NCBI GenBank assembly: GCA_947034895.1
Contig: OX344763.1
Span: 40,609,025-40,673,024, forward strand
DNA length: 64,000 nucleotides
Origin: Rhytidiadelphus loreus
Taxonomy: Eukaryota > Streptophyta > Bryopsida > Hypnales > Hylocomiaceae
Direction of reading: 5' to 3'
Shown here: positions 12,170 through 24,098 of the stretch, one piece after another
Numbering within the stretch: position 1 is the first letter of the stretch
How the letters are laid out: every line of letters begins with the position of its first letter
Made by a program: the position numbers and the translations under genes
The notes under the pieces: generated by a model
Databases searched by the model: none
Told to the model about the DNA's origin: nothing
Seen by the model: the letters and a program-made list of their open reading frames with translations, nothing else

Positions 12170-15100
12170 TTATGAGTGATTCGACGACGTGGCAACCGTG
12201 GGCTGCAACTTTGAGCTCCAGGAAATGGCCGTGCCTCCCATTGTAAACACATAGCCGGACTGCGACCTGCCTTTCTCTGGGGCAGAAAGGTAACCGGCGT
12301 CTGCATAACCCTGGATTGGTGCGAAGGTTCTTTCGAATAGAAGACCATAGTCCCTTGTTCCATTTAAATAGCGAAGCATATGTTTGACACCATGCCAGTG
12401 TCGCTTTGTGGGTTCCGCGCTTTGTCTTGACAATAAGTGAGTCGAAAATTTGATGTCGGGCCTCACATTGATGGCTAGCCACGACATGGACATAACATCG
12501 GTAATATATGGATACTTCGAAGGGAGTATGTCCTCATCAGTTCTTAGCGGGCCATACTCATCTTGATCTGGATGTAGGGTTCGGACTATAAGGGGAGTAG
12601 ACACTGCATGTGCTTCTTTCATTGAAAATTTGTCCAAAAGTTTGTTCGTGTAAGAAGTCATGTGCATGAAAACTGAGCCATCTTGGAAGTGCTCAAGTTC
12701 GATGCCTAAGCATCGCGGTGTCCTCCCGTAGTCCTTAACTCTATATTTATGTTTCATCAGGTCGACGGTTTTCTCCACTGCTTGTCGTGATCCGAAGATA
12801 TTCAAGTCGTCGACGTAAATGGCGATAAGAACGATGTGTGGACCTCGGCGGTTCACGAACACACAAGGTGTGTATTTACTTGCTTTGAATCCTTGTTCTA
12901 AGAGGTAATCAGTCAAGTTTTGGTACCACAGTCTTCCCGACTGTTTAAGACCGTATATAGCTTTGTGAATTCGGATTACCTGATTAGATTCTCTTTTCCT
13001 CTTTCTGAGGTGGGAAACCACGTTCCTTGCATTTGCAAGAGCTGAGGAGGGGGCAAACGTCACACGTTTATGTCCCCGTTTCAGCTCCTTGCACTTTGCG
13101 TCCATGTCCCGAATTCCTAGTCTCTGGGTCTGTCCCGAGTTCTTCGTGGGCTGGACTGAGGTTCTTTCCTCTGAGTTAGTGGAGTCTACCCCTTCGGGTA
13201 TCTCCATGTATAACTCCTTGTCAAGCTTTCCATATAGATAGGCCGTCACTATGTCTAAAAGCCGAAACATAAGGTTTTTCTGCACCGCCAGAGCGATGAG
13301 GAAACGAAAGGTAGTTATGTCCATCACAGGACTGTAAGTAAACTCATAGTCTACACCAAACTGCTGAGTAAAACCCTTTGCAACGAGACGAGCCTTATAG
13401 CGAATCGTTCTTCCCTCAGCATCTTTCTTTTTAGCAAAAACCCACTTAGAGCGAATCGGTTTCATATCATGCGTTCTAGGCTGTGGAACTCCAAATACTT
13501 TCCTTTCAGCCATAGACGTCATTTCATCTTGCATTGCGCGTTTCCAGTGAGGCCATTCTGATGATCGCTTTGCTTGTGGTACCGTTTTTGGTATTTCAGC
13601 CTGATCTAGAATAGCATTAACGGTCTGCAGCATAAAAACCTCATCTCGACAGATGGTCCGTCTGTCCCAGACGTGACCAGTAAAAGCTACATCAGTGGCT
13701 TCTTCAAAACTAGGTTGGTGAGTTGTGTCGCCCCCTGAACTCTGTGGTACTCCCCCTGAACTCTGGGGTACTCCTACTGGCATCTTTGGTTTATTTTTCG
13801 ATCCCAAAGGACGTCCTCTTTTACGACGAATCTGTGAGACATTAGCTGGGTTCTTGTCTGGCACGATTCGGGCTGGTGTATATTGGACTTGGGTATATGG
13901 AGTTTTTACTATGTCAGGGGTGTCCGCGAATGCATCAGGGAGCCTTCGTGCTAACTCACGCAACCTCAAGATTCGAAGTACTTCCCCATCGCAGCGAGAG
14001 TCTCTGTAATCATCAACTATGTCGGATTTCCAATTAATGTCAAGAGCCGTTGCTGATCTTTCTTCTTTTGTCTCCATTGATGGGAAGCATTTCTCGTCAA
14101 AGTGGCAGTCTTGGAATCTCGCCCGAAAGAGATCCCCTGTTTTCGGTTCTATATACTTTATCAATGAATTTCCTACATTGCCGACGTAAATACCTTGTTT
14201 CCTCTGGGGTCCCATTTTTTTTCTCTTCGTGGGATCTAAGGGCACCTCTACTGCACAACCAAATTTTCGTAAGTGCTTAATATCAGGTGCATTGCCAGTT
14301 GCTAATTGATATGGGCTGACTTTGCTGCCTGCACATGGGCGAAACCTGATCAAATCGGCGGCATGTAATACCGCGTGGCCCCATGCCGTCAGGGGTAAGT
14401 TGCACTTAAGTAGTAAAGGACATGCAATCCATTGTATTCTTTTAATCAGGCTTTCGGCAAGCCCATTCTGAAAATGAATCTCCGCTAGTGCAACTTCTAG
14501 ATTTATGCCCTGTGCGGAACAATAGTCTTGGAATATCTTAGAAGTGAACTCGCCTGCCCCGTCCACTCTAATGTCTTTCACGCTATTTTCTGGGAACCTG
14601 ACTTGCATCCTGATAAGTTGTATAAGTAGTTTTGCAAATGCATGGTTTCTGGTGGATAATAGATTGATCTCACTCCACCTAGATGTGGAGTCTATCATCA
14701 CCATGAAGTACCTAAATGGTCCTGATGGTGGTGAGATGGGGCCACATATGTCTACTTGAATGCGATGAAGAAAAGGCTGTAGTTCCTTATCTCTTATTTC
14801 TTTAGCAGGTCGTAAGATCAGCTTGCCTCGCGAACATGCCAAACATGATTCGGGTAGTTTTGATGAGATCTTTATATTTCCTGCTGCTGACTTTAAGGTA
14901 TTCTTCAGCATTCGGGTAGATGGGTGGCCCAGACGGTCATGCCAGAGCCTGGCATCGTCTGCTATCTCACCTGTAAGTGCTATGAATTCGTGTGTTGTGA
15001 TCTCAAATTCGATGAGGCCGTTTGCTGTATAATAGAACTTCTCAACACAGTCACCGTGTTCATTGGTAAGGGTTTTGAATCTGCGGCCTTCCTTAAAGAT

Positions 15101-16450
15101 ATGAGTACTTATCTCGTATCCGCTGTTTGATACATCGTTTTCACAGAGGACCTGTCTTCTTGTAGTGGGAATAAGAAGAGCTCGTTCGGCATATATTCGT
15201 GAGCCGCCAGGTAGCACAAACGTAGCAGGTCCTGATCCCCGCATTGCTAGATTCAAACCGCTCATCGATGCAATCTTGTAATTTTCTGATTGCATTTTCG
15301 TGAAGTACTTGTCACTTTTAATGACTGTAATCGTGGCTCCTGAGTCTAGTATCATCGTAGATTGTTCTATGTCCTGAGATTCATCCATGACAGCATTCGT
15401 TTCATCATATTGTGTCTGGTCCAGATAATTGTATTCATCGTCATTTTCAGTGCGCTGTTTTTTATTTTTATCGTTGTTTTTGTTGTCCTTCCTGGTACCT
15501 CTCCAGGGTGACAAATTATTATTTTTTCTGTATTTATCGACAACGTCATCTGGAGTCCGACAATCACGAGCAAAGTGTCGTTTCTTCCCGCATCTGAAAT
15601 ACTTCCCAGAGGTTCGTGCTTTGCTCTTTTTTGTATTGGTGTTTTTGTCTTGTTTACCAGGGGTCGTTGATTTTCGAGCCCCTTTTACCTGTTGCTTCCA
15701 CGGTTTTCTTCTCCTGTTTGGGTCTTGTTTTTCGTCTCTTGTATAGTTAAGTTCTGGAATTGCGGTTGTCCCAGCAGGTCTCTGTTTTGCCAATTCCTTT
15801 GCAACATTATTAAATTTTTCGTTTTCAGCCAAGTAGATAAATAAGTCTCGTGAATTCTTGTATTCTCGTGCCAGTAATGATTCCCTGAGTCCCATTCTTT
15901 CTGGCCCCATCGTAGATAGTGTCTTAAAGATTATATCTGCCTCAGTTACTGGCCTTTTGCAGTAAGCTAATTTTGCTGTAATTTTAAATAAGGCTGATTT
16001 ATAGTTGTCAAGTAAGTCGAAATCCATACGACGAAGACTCAACCATGCTTGCCATGTCTCAGGGTATGTAATTTCTCGCATGGCTTCGAAACGAGCTGTG
16101 ATTTCTTCCCACAAATCGTATGGTGTATCGTGGTGGTACATTTGGAGGGCGAGGTCATCTTTAAGTCTTAGACGGATGGCAAGTGTTGCAGTATCTCTTT
16201 GCATTTGATTATAATCTATTGCCGACTTTCCAAAAGTTAATGTAGCATCGGCTTCTCTTGCCTTCATCCGTTGTTCTTCTTCGATGGGAGTAGGTGGACG
16301 GACAATTGTGGATTCGAGCCCTTTACTTGAAAGGTATTGTTTCATATTTGTCATCCACATGATATAATTTGTACCGTCCTCTTCTAGTGGTCTGAAACCT
16401 GGTTCCGCTGGTATCGCTGGACGAGAGCCTGTATCTGTTTGTAGTGCCAT
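12170..16450 (-). CDS. Copia gag-pol polyprotein
   Basis: This is a continuous frame of 1426 codons plus stop from a likely start at 16450 (MALQTD), which lies inside the element after the 5' LTR. The frame extends upstream into the LTR, but that part is not expected to be translated. Gag includes a zinc-knuckle remnant (YFRCGKKRHFARDC) whose first Cys is Tyr. Protease carries DSGAT. Integrase has HRLGHP, CLAC and the D, D, E residues in QVDICGP, RVDGAGEF and NGLAES. Reverse transcriptase has ARLVAKGF and YVDD. RNase H begins at YADAGY and is cut by the stop at 12172-12170. The lost Cys and the stop suggest this young copy is defective. Confidence 0.93.
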   Translation of the reverse strand: MALQTDTGSRPAIPAEPGFRPLEEDGTNYIMWMTNMKQYLSSKGLESTIVRPPTPIEEEQRMKAREADATLTFGKSAIDYNQMQRDTATLAIRLRLKDDLALQMYHHDTPYDLWEEITARFEAMREITYPETWQAWLSLRRMDFDLLDNYKSALFKITAKLAYCKRPVTEADIIFKTLSTMGPERMGLRESLLAREYKNSRDLFIYLAENEKFNNVAKELAKQRPAGTTAIPELNYTRDEKQDPNRRRKPWKQQVKGARKSTTPGKQDKNTNTKKSKARTSGKYFRCGKKRHFARDCRTPDDVVDKYRKNNNLSPWRGTRKDNKNNDKNKKQRTENDDEYNYLDQTQYDETNAVMDESQDIEQSTMILDSGATITVIKSDKYFTKMQSENYKIASMSGLNLAMRGSGPATFVLPGGSRIYAERALLIPTTRRQVLCENDVSNSGYEISTHIFKEGRRFKTLTNEHGDCVEKFYYTANGLIEFEITTHEFIALTGEIADDARLWHDRLGHPSTRMLKNTLKSAAGNIKISSKLPESCLACSRGKLILRPAKEIRDKELQPFLHRIQVDICGPISPPSGPFRYFMVMIDSTSRWSEINLLSTRNHAFAKLLIQLIRMQVRFPENSVKDIRVDGAGEFTSKIFQDYCSAQGINLEVALAEIHFQNGLAESLIKRIQWIACPLLLKCNLPLTAWGHAVLHAADLIRFRPCAGSKVSPYQLATGNAPDIKHLRKFGCAVEVPLDPTKRKKMGPQRKQGIYVGNVGNSLIKYIEPKTGDLFRARFQDCHFDEKCFPSMETKEERSATALDINWKSDIVDDYRDSRCDGEVLRILRLRELARRLPDAFADTPDIVKTPYTQVQYTPARIVPDKNPANVSQIRRKRGRPLGSKNKPKMPVGVPQSSGGVPQSSGGDTTHQPSFEEATDVAFTGHVWDRRTICRDEVFMLQTVNAILDQAEIPKTVPQAKRSSEWPHWKRAMQDEMTSMAERKVFGVPQPRTHDMKPIRSKWVFAKKKDAEGRTIRYKARLVAKGFTQQFGVDYEFTYSPVMDITTFRFLIALAVQKNLMFRLLDIVTAYLYGKLDKELYMEIPEGVDSTNSEERTSVQPTKNSGQTQRLGIRDMDAKCKELKRGHKRVTFAPSSALANARNVVSHLRKRKRESNQVIRIHKAIYGLKQSGRLWYQNLTDYLLEQGFKASKYTPCVFVNRRGPHIVLIAIYVDDLNIFGSRQAVEKTVDLMKHKYRVKDYGRTPRCLGIELEHFQDGSVFMHMTSYTNKLLDKFSMKEAHAVSTPLIVRTLHPDQDEYGPLRTDEDILPSKYPYITDVMSMSWLAINVRPDIKFSTHLLSRQSAEPTKRHWHGVKHMLRYLNGTRDYGLLFERTFAPIQGYADAGYLSAPEKGRSQSGYVFTMGGTAISWSSKLQPTVATSSNHS

Positions 16451-16517
16451 GGCTCTTCTTCGATTATGGTTTCTGTGGAAGCGTTCGTGTTGTCCTTTCT
16501 CGCTCAGCTTTTCATAA

Positions 16518-16532
16518 GCAGTGCTGATAACG
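16518..16532 (-). other. Possible primer-binding site
   Basis: Directly inside the 5' LTR the minus strand reads CGTTATCAGCACTGC. The core TATCAG-C matches the usual plant copia site complementary to initiator Met-tRNA (TGGTATCAGAGC) only partly, so the tRNA is uncertain. Confidence 0.45.
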
Positions 16533-16872
16533 TGATAACACTTAGTCAGATCTCTCGTTGACTTGTGTAATCGATCTAGTCTTGATGCTCTAACAAATGT
16601 GGACACTCGCACTTTCTCTTCGTGGAGAAAGCTGCCTACGTACCTCGGTGAAAGCACACACACTGTCTTTCCAAGGATCAGAGTGTACTATAACGTAGTT
16701 CTTGCCGGTTGGAGCGAATCGTCTCCCAAGGGTCCCGATCCCGATCCGTAACGACGGTTGATTTGAAACGGCATTGCTATAGTAGACCGTGGACTGTTCA
16801 CGACTATGGACGGAACAGTACGATGACTGTTCACAGACAAGCAAGTACACCGTAGCCAAGCATGTCTCGACA
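16533..16872 (-). repeat. 5' LTR of the copia element
   Basis: This is a 340-bp LTR nearly identical to 11366-11700. It has an extra 5 bp near 16836. Confidence 0.95.
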
Positions 16873-16902
16873 ATTGCAATACATAAATCATCAAAATACT
16901 AT

Positions 16903-19640
16903 ACCATATTTGAAGGGTCCACGCCAGAAGTCAAGTATACACGGTTGATTCCCAACCACTATTTCTTCTTGACCATTGGATACACCTCACACAATCCAAC
17001 AATGACCCCTTTTGCATTTGTGCTCCATGAATGAAACACTATAAAACACCCATGGTCTTGCAAGTGCTTCTCTGTAAAATAAAAAGCTTGCTGAATTGCT
17101 TTGTATTTCTTGTTGGCGTTCCACTTAGGCACATGAGAGCTTGGAAAAGACACACTTGGGGCTGACAAATTTTCTTGGCAGTCAAAGAAATAAGATCTAC
17201 TCCAGGCTGGTGTGTCACTTCACCACCATACTTGCGATTCTTCTTAGTCGACAACTGCAAACATGTATTGTGCAAAACCAACAACTATTAACAAATGATA
17301 CAATTATGCAATTTCATTGATATAATGTACTTGAATATAAAATATTTTAGGAAAATACCTTCTTCAAGAAATTCATGACTTCCTTGTAGCATGTCATCCC
17401 TTCTTCTTCCTCATTCTCCATCATGTCTATGATAGAGATGTTGAGGATCAACTTCTCCGAGATGACCTCATCATCATCACCAATGACGATGACTTGCATG
17501 CCTTGTATAACCATTTCTTTGGTGAGCTCCATCAAAACAACCTTCCTTTTTACTCCACTACGTGATCCGTATTCCAATTGTGATTCCTCATCCACGGTTG
17601 AAGATGCAAGATCTTGGTCAGTACCTTCGACCTTCTTCTTACCTTTGCCTTTTGCCTTTCCCTCCTTCTCGACCTCCTTCTCAGCCAACTTCACTAAACG
17701 CTCTACTTCCTTTTTTTTTGTTGGACCAAATCTCTTGTTCATTTTCTTCTTTCTTCTTGTCAGCAACCATCCTTCACGCAATGGCCCTCTTCTTCTTTGT
17801 GTCAATAAGGTCGGCAAATTTGGGGACCTCCAAGTCTATAACACCAAGACCATCAAATGACTTCTTGAGACCCACCTCCGTTGGATGAGTGAACGTGACA
17901 TGATAGTCCAAATACCACCCTCCATTGTTCAGATTTGTAGTTGTGAACGTTCGAAGTTGAGTCTGCGTGAACATGCACTCCTGTGAACTCTTGTCCAACC
18001 ACGATGAAAGAAATGGAGGAAGATCCTCACGTGCTAAAGCATTTTCCGCTACTAGCTCAAGCTTCAAGTAACTTCCAAAAGAACAGACATATCCATTGTT
18101 AATTTTTAAACTTCTATTTAGATTTTGACATAACACAATCAAATTGTACAACAAATTCTTTCACAATAGTCTACTATTTTACAAATCACAAATCACAAAT
18201 TACAAAAAACCAAAATCATAACATTCAATTTTTAATTTTTAAAAGAAAAAAATTTGAAATAATAAAATGTTCAAGAACCAAAAGTTGGGATACTGCAAGG
18301 TACTCAGAAATACTCTATCGGACCCGACGGAGGTATTCCGAGAACTTCACAGGACCCCTACTTTTGGTTTATGGTTGATTTTTCATGAAGTCATGCTCTA
18401 ATTGACTTTGCAGATTTCTAATGATTGTAGTCAAAACGACCACAACGTTGAATTAAATGCATACCAGGTATTCAATCAATGAATGAAGTAAAATTAATAT
18501 AAACTTTAAACACTTACCAAAAAAGAACTCTTTGTATGGCTTGCACTGACCCTTCGTAAGTCGAAAATGAGTCAGACTTCTTAAAAGCGTTGGCCCCCTT
18601 CAAAATTGGTCCAAAAGCTTGCTCCCAAATTTTTCTTCTCCACCCTTCTAAGTACTGTCCCAGAGACTCCGGATCAAGTGGAACCTCCATGTTGATTTGG
18701 AGATTGTCTTTACTCACCATGTTCTCGAAGAACTCTTGAGCACCTTCTTCAATCTACAAAAGTAAAAAGATTAAATCATGTACAAATTGTATTCATAAAA
18801 ACAAATCAATTTAGATACATGAAAGAAACAAGAATTTCAAAATTTTATGATAATCAATATGATATAGAAAATCGAACAATGAACAATTTACCCTTGACCA
18901 CCACACACTTGTGCAGGAAGGGCAACAATTTCTCTTCCGAGACATGACGCGGTGGGAATTTCCAAGCCTCTCAAGAAGGCATAGATGAGTTCCACCACTT
19001 CAAATACTTTAGTTTTTGTGCAAGTGTCATATTGCATGTTGCAATCATTTGCAACTTCTCCAATGTCATCTCCTGGACCTCATTCATGGTCCAATGCTTC
19101 TCCACCTATAAAAAAAAAGTTTTAATATTAAAAAACTTCCAAGTAGATGGTTCAAAATAAAAAAATAAAAAATACCTTTGTATTTTCAAACCACAAATAC
19201 CTCTTCTAGAAATTCGGGACCCAGTGAGGGATTTGCCACGAACAACAATGCAACTTTCCCATCTTAACATACAAGTTCATCGCCTGCTCTTTTGCTCCAA
19301 TCCTTATAGCATTGGCGATCCCTTGGTCACTTTTTTCCTTAGTTGGAGTGATCTCATGGTATTTGCGTGCCGCATTGTCTGCTGCTTGAGAAATCTCTTG
19401 CTGCCAAAATTAAACAAAATTTCAATTTCCTTCTTACTCAAAATACAAACAAGTAATGCAATATGACCAATAAAAATATAAGACTTTTAACTTATGAAAG
19501 AAATATAAAATTTACCTTGGAATTGAATGCCGTGAAAACTTCTATGGGCATAGAATACCATGTCTTCCTCACGATTTGGAAACCACAACGTTTCCTTTCT
19601 GAAGGGGGTTGAAGTACGCTAGACCCTTGTACTTTTGCAG
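16903..19640 (-). pseudogene. 5' part of a split methyltransferase-like gene
   Basis: Exon-like blocks on the minus strand lie at about 19600-19515, 19409-19209, 19108-18898, 18755-18530, 18073-17360 and 17220-16903. Several end at plausible donors (for example CAAG|GTAAAT at 19515). Readable segments include LWFPNREEDMVFYAHRSFHG, EKHWTMNEVQEMTLEKLQ and YLKLELVAENALAREDLPPF. Stops interrupt at least two blocks (within 18898-19108, and after MVKKK near 16960), and the lysine-rich block near 17760 changes frame. The gene is decayed. Its 3' exons lie at 10388-11304. The copia element lies in the intron between them. Confidence 0.5.
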
Positions 19641-20286
19641 TCACAAAATAGTTTTTGGTAAAGTACTTGAACTTTGTACTTCGGAAAAATACAAAAATTC
19701 ATTGTTTTTGGAGGAACTGTTTTGATGAAAGAATAGTGTAGATGCTAAAGATCTAATTTGCATTGTTGAATGGGTTTTAAAACTTATGTTTCCACGATAA
19801 TTTTGTACTTTTGTCGGTTTCACTTAGAATGTCACAAGTACTAAAAAAACAAAAAAGTACAAATAAATCAATGTTGTATTACTCAAAATTTGTTGTATTT
19901 CATAGAGGAAACAAGATTTAGAATGGCCTTTATAGATCCGTTAGAGGATTTGATTTCTTGTCGATAATTTGGTATAAATCTACAAAATGAGTACTGTACT
20001 TTTGGCAGGGAAAAAGTGTACCAAAAATTATTCTTTTTCTCTATCCAAAGGGTGCCCATTATCACTTCCAGGTTGGCTTATCAATGATTTATTGAAAAAA
20101 CAATTTTTCCGCCGTCTTTCAATATCCATTATTTTGTATTCATTTTGTACAAAATGTACAAGAGTACAAAATGTACATAAGTGAGGATACACCTAGAGCA
20201 TCCGTGTAAATTGTGGCTCATCTATACCATTTAATTATTGCATGTAGATCCTACCTTTGCGGACGCCAAGTATTGACATTGGCCTC
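19641..20286. other. Intergenic, GTAC-rich repeat-like
   Basis: No gene is visible. The words GTACTT and TGTAC recur on both sides (for example near 19655 and 20150-20175), suggesting an old inverted-repeat element, but no ends or TSD could be fixed. Confidence 0.35.
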
Positions 20287-20659
20287 TGTGGGCGCTTAAT
20301 TACCCACCCTTGGTAATTAATTGGACACAACCAGGTTCTAGGGGTTAACTAAATTCTAACCTAACGGGTGACTAAGCGTAGGTCCATTGTGCCTTCCAAG
20401 CAATGGATCTTCTTTTCTAAGTTCCTAGTTTCCGCGGGTGACAATGGAGTTGTTCCCAATTGGCGAGGGAATAGTTCGGGCTAACCGTCCCCTAACGACA
20501 ACCTATGCGAACTACCACCGAATCTATCCTAATCTATGGGAATCTGAGGCTAATTGACCTTCCCTAGGACTGAGGAGGGATTACCTAAGTCCCTTCCATG
20601 GTTTCCTGAGTTGATTGGGTCTCTTCCTAATCTAAGTTATCTTTTCCCCTAATTTAATT

Positions 20660-20921
20660 TCTTAATTTAATTTATCTAATTTATCTCCTAATTGAATCTT
20701 CTAATTTAATTTATCTAATTTACCTCCTAATTTAATCTTCTAATTTAAATTATCTAATTTATCTCCTAATTGAATCTTCTAATTTAATTTATCTAATTTA
20801 CCTCCTAATTTAATCTTCTAATTTAAATTATCTAATTTATCTCCTAATTTAATCTTCTAATTTAATTTATCTAATTTATCTCCTAATTTAATCTTCTAAT
20901 TTAAATTATCTAATTTATCTT
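20660..20921. repeat. 39-bp minisatellite inside the solo LTR
   Basis: About seven units of 39 bp built on CTAATTTAATTTATCTAATT are visible. A related, less regular array is at 43960-44270 in copy 2. Copy 3 lacks it, which explains part of the length difference. Confidence 0.8.
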
Positions 20922-21729
20922 CTTGGTTGAGTTCTGACCTTAACGGCTACTAATTCCTAGTCCTATTGATAAACTTCTAGGTTTAAACTTAAAGTCCTCC
21001 CTTACTTCCTATCTCCTAGTCAAAATTAATCACTAATTAACAGAGGTTAGTGTAAATTCAAGGAAAAGCGTAGGGGGGTAGTTTATTGACTCACCTGATC
21101 GTTGTTTGTATGCGCGACCTTTGCCTCCATACCTCTGGCCGCGTGCTCGTATTCCATAGTAGACGCGTATTTTGAAGCGGTCAAATGCCTATGGCTTAGT
21201 CTTTTGCGAGGTAGTACACTCTAACGACCCTTAATAGTCCCTTTCCTTTTCTTTGTCTCCCCCTCTTTTACTTCCATACTATTCCTACCAAACTCTTAAT
21301 GGAGCCTTACACTATGACGCTAACTTCTTGCGAGCCTAACTACCCTCTTACGTTGTCATATTCCGCGTCATTCTCATCCTTCCTCTAATGGTTGGAGAGG
21401 CCCTTTTGGGGATTCCCTTACACCCCTAAGCCTACTTTACTATTGATCTTCTCTCTCCTTTCTCCCCTACTTAGTCATGTTCCTCTCTAACCTCGCTCCA
21501 TTGTTTGTTTTGTCTTGTTGGAGGGATGTGAGAGTGTTCGGTTGCATGTGCAGGTCGGGCGTGCGAACGGCGACTTCTTTTCCTCCCCCCTCCCTTTGCT
21601 TGCTCTTGGGATTGATAAGCTTTTATTTTATACCCACTAACTGGACCCCCAGTTTTCAATCCTGTCGGGGTAAAAATCCAAAAAAAAAGGAGATTGGGGC
21701 CCCGCAGGGCATCATCCCGTTTGGTCTAG

Positions 21730-21855
21730 AGCAACCAGCTGCTGGATCGGCTGCTGTATCGGCACTTGACCGCTGCTGTATCGGCACTGTGTACCGGCCT
21801 CTATGTACCGGCCGCTGGCCCGGCCTGCTGTACCGGCCGCTGGACTGGCGGGCTG
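21730..21855. repeat. GC-rich tandem tract in solo LTR copy 1
   Basis: Repeats of GCTGTATCGGCACT and GTACCGGCCGCTGG are visible. Copy 2 has a different tandem sequence at the matching position (45250-45660). Confidence 0.6.
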
Positions 21856-23952
21856 GCTGGCTTAGCTTAGCCCAAAATTCCTCACCCTTGGGTTCCCGTA
21901 TGGGAACCCACTTATACAAAATTAAACTGGATGTCGGTCGTCTAGGGTCAAGGTCAAAGCTTCGCTGTGGGGGTTAACTTGGATTTTGTGACTCTTAATC
22001 CCGCTACCTCGGGACGGGGAGGGCTGCTATTTTCCTACAACCTAGGACAATTCTTGGGGGCTAAACTTTGGCTTTTCCCAAGAAGATCTTGGGAACTAAA
22101 CTTTGGAGCCAAAAAATGTATGGGGTACAAAGCTTCGCCGTCAAATTGGTTTTGACACCAACTCTAAGACTTGGGATGCCCCTGGGTCCAAAGCTTCGCC
22201 GTCTAAGGCCTGTTTTGACACACACTCTAAGACTAGGGTAGTTTATAGGTTCAAAGCTTCGCCGCCTTAAGGGCAGCGGGGTCCACACACAAACAACACG
22301 GAAGGTTGACTATGGTTAGGACTGAAATACAAGGCAATCGTGCCTGCAAAGTAAGCATAAACAAGGCCCGACTTACATACTAAAGGCCCCCCAAAGCGGC
22401 ATCGCCAAGGTACGGTGGGGGGTGACTTTAGGATTAGTACAAGGTACGACGAGGACACGCAAGCGTAAGTGAAACCCACTCAACCCACAACAAGGTACAA
22501 GGTAAGATAGAAGGGCCCAAAGGGACCTTCGAAAGCTTGAAATAGAACAACAACGGAAGCCAAAAGTGCTCCAAAAACACCGTAGAGGTTTTTTGGCTTG
22601 AAACGCCAAAAATTCCAAGATAGCTTGGACCCACGGACCCAAAACAAGTATTGGGGGTGTTTTGGGAGAGAGAAGGGCCCCCTTTTATAGGTTTCCAAGG
22701 GCCCACTCCCCCCCTCGACGAGTAACCTCATCCATCCGGATTTTCATCCAACTTTGAGATTTTCACCTAATTTTGGGTTTTACGCTGGCCCTAACTTCTA
22801 ACTTTTGGATTTTAGCTCGGAATTGCAAATGGATTGCGCCAATGGCTTCAGAATGCCATTTTTAGTCTACAGGATCCCCTACCCCCTATTTCTATCACAA
22901 AAAAACCCTCGGAAACTAGTGCCAACTAGAGCCAATTAAAAGGGTAAAAAACTAACTTTTGGGGTTTACCTCTTTTGGCTTGGGTAACTAGCTAGGGTTG
23001 TTGGGGAGGCTCTAGGGAGTAAGAAAAGGCTCCTTGATGTCTTCGTTCCGACTTCGTACGCTCTCGGGACGCCAGTCAACCCCGCAAAGATCCTACCGTA
23101 AATATTAATTGGGGGGATGTTGTCAGTTTCGGCTGCTTCCCGCTCTTGGAACACCATGAAATTTGTCGGGGCGCGTTATCAACATAAAAGATGCTAGTAT
23201 AATTTTTAGTGAGATTTTACCGCGGCCTGGGTATTTTCCATGAATTTCCCAACGTGGCCTTTGGCGGTTGACTGCTCGGAAAAAGATCCTTTGGAGATCA
23301 GAAAAAACCGAGACTTTTGGGGGAACCTCTCATGGAGTCCCCCAAGCCACGTGCCAAGTCTTAGGCTATTCTGGCACACAGTTGGTGGCGTGGTGAAAAC
23401 TGACTTCGGTTGAATCACCGACAGTCAGGGAATCTTTCACATGTGAGGGAATCTTGGCGAATGGGTTTTGCCGTGGACATCCCGACATGCTCCAGATCCG
23501 AGAACACTATCCGGCGGCTGTGGATTCCTCCATGCGGTTTGTCTGGGACAAGTAACACCTGCAAGCTAACAATTTGGATTCCTAATGTTTCGTCGGTGGA
23601 ATGGGGAAACTAGAACCTATCTTTGGAGATTTACGTGGGGACTCCCCCACTCTCCTAAGACTTAATTTAGCCTATCATGGTCACATGCACTAGGTTTTGG
23701 GCTATTTTGGGTAAGTTCCCAGTAGCCCTATTGTTTCCCACTATTTACGGGTTCTAACCTATATACAAGTGGGTTTTATGGGTAATCTATGGATAAAAGG
23801 CTATTTATGACCAAATGCTATATTGGTACGTGACATACCTATTTTGGTTCTACACTCTTTTTTGGGCTTTTTGTACTACTTTATGCCTTAATTTGTAATA
23901 AACTAAAAAAAAAGAAAACAATGAGTCCTAAGTGACGAATTTGGGGCTCACA

Positions 23953-24098
23953 GCCTCCTCTGCCCAAACTGCATCTTTGACACCCCTTTGCGATTCTTTT
24001 GCTTCAAATTCACTTCAGCATATACAGGTTTGTGTGTACACCTTATGGCATTTACTCTTTGCACACCTTCTGGGATAACCTTGTAGTTTTAGTTTTCT
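23953..24098. other. Flank of solo LTR
   Basis: This short spacer contains the right target duplication and no visible feature. Confidence 0.4.

Larger units (their letters stand above)
11366..16872 (-). mobile_element. Full-length Ty1/copia LTR retrotransposon
   Basis: The element runs on the minus strand between LTRs at 16533-16872 (5') and 11366-11700 (3'). It is flanked by a perfect 5-bp duplication ATTGC (11361-11365 and 16873-16877). LTRs begin TG and end CA. They differ by two substitutions and one 5-bp indel as read by eye, so the insertion is recent. Domain order is gag, protease, integrase, reverse transcriptase, RNase H, which defines copia. It sits inside an intron of the methyltransferase-like gene. 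Confidence 0.95.
20287..23952 (-). mobile_element. Solo LTR, long-LTR family, copy 1
   Basis: The ends are TGTGGGCGC on the left and GGCTCACA on the right, with a perfect 5-bp duplication GCCTC (20282-20286 and 23953-23957). There are no internal retroviral genes and no second LTR, so it is a solo LTR of 3666 bp. Orientation is minus: a TATA box (CTATAAAAGG on the minus strand, 22690-22681) lies about 1.26 kb from the TGTGAGCC end. Related copies lie at 29078-31951 (opposite orientation) and 43603-47712 (same orientation). Short open frames within are not convincing genes. Confidence 0.85.

Noticed and set aside
16451..16663. Upstream extension of the copia frame as the true gag start
   Set aside because: Most of it lies within the 5' LTR. 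The ATG at 16450 is the plausible start inside the element.
21477..21977. 166-codon open frame in solo LTR copy 1
   Set aside because: It lies in the LTR antisense to its promoter and is not preserved in copies 2 and 3.
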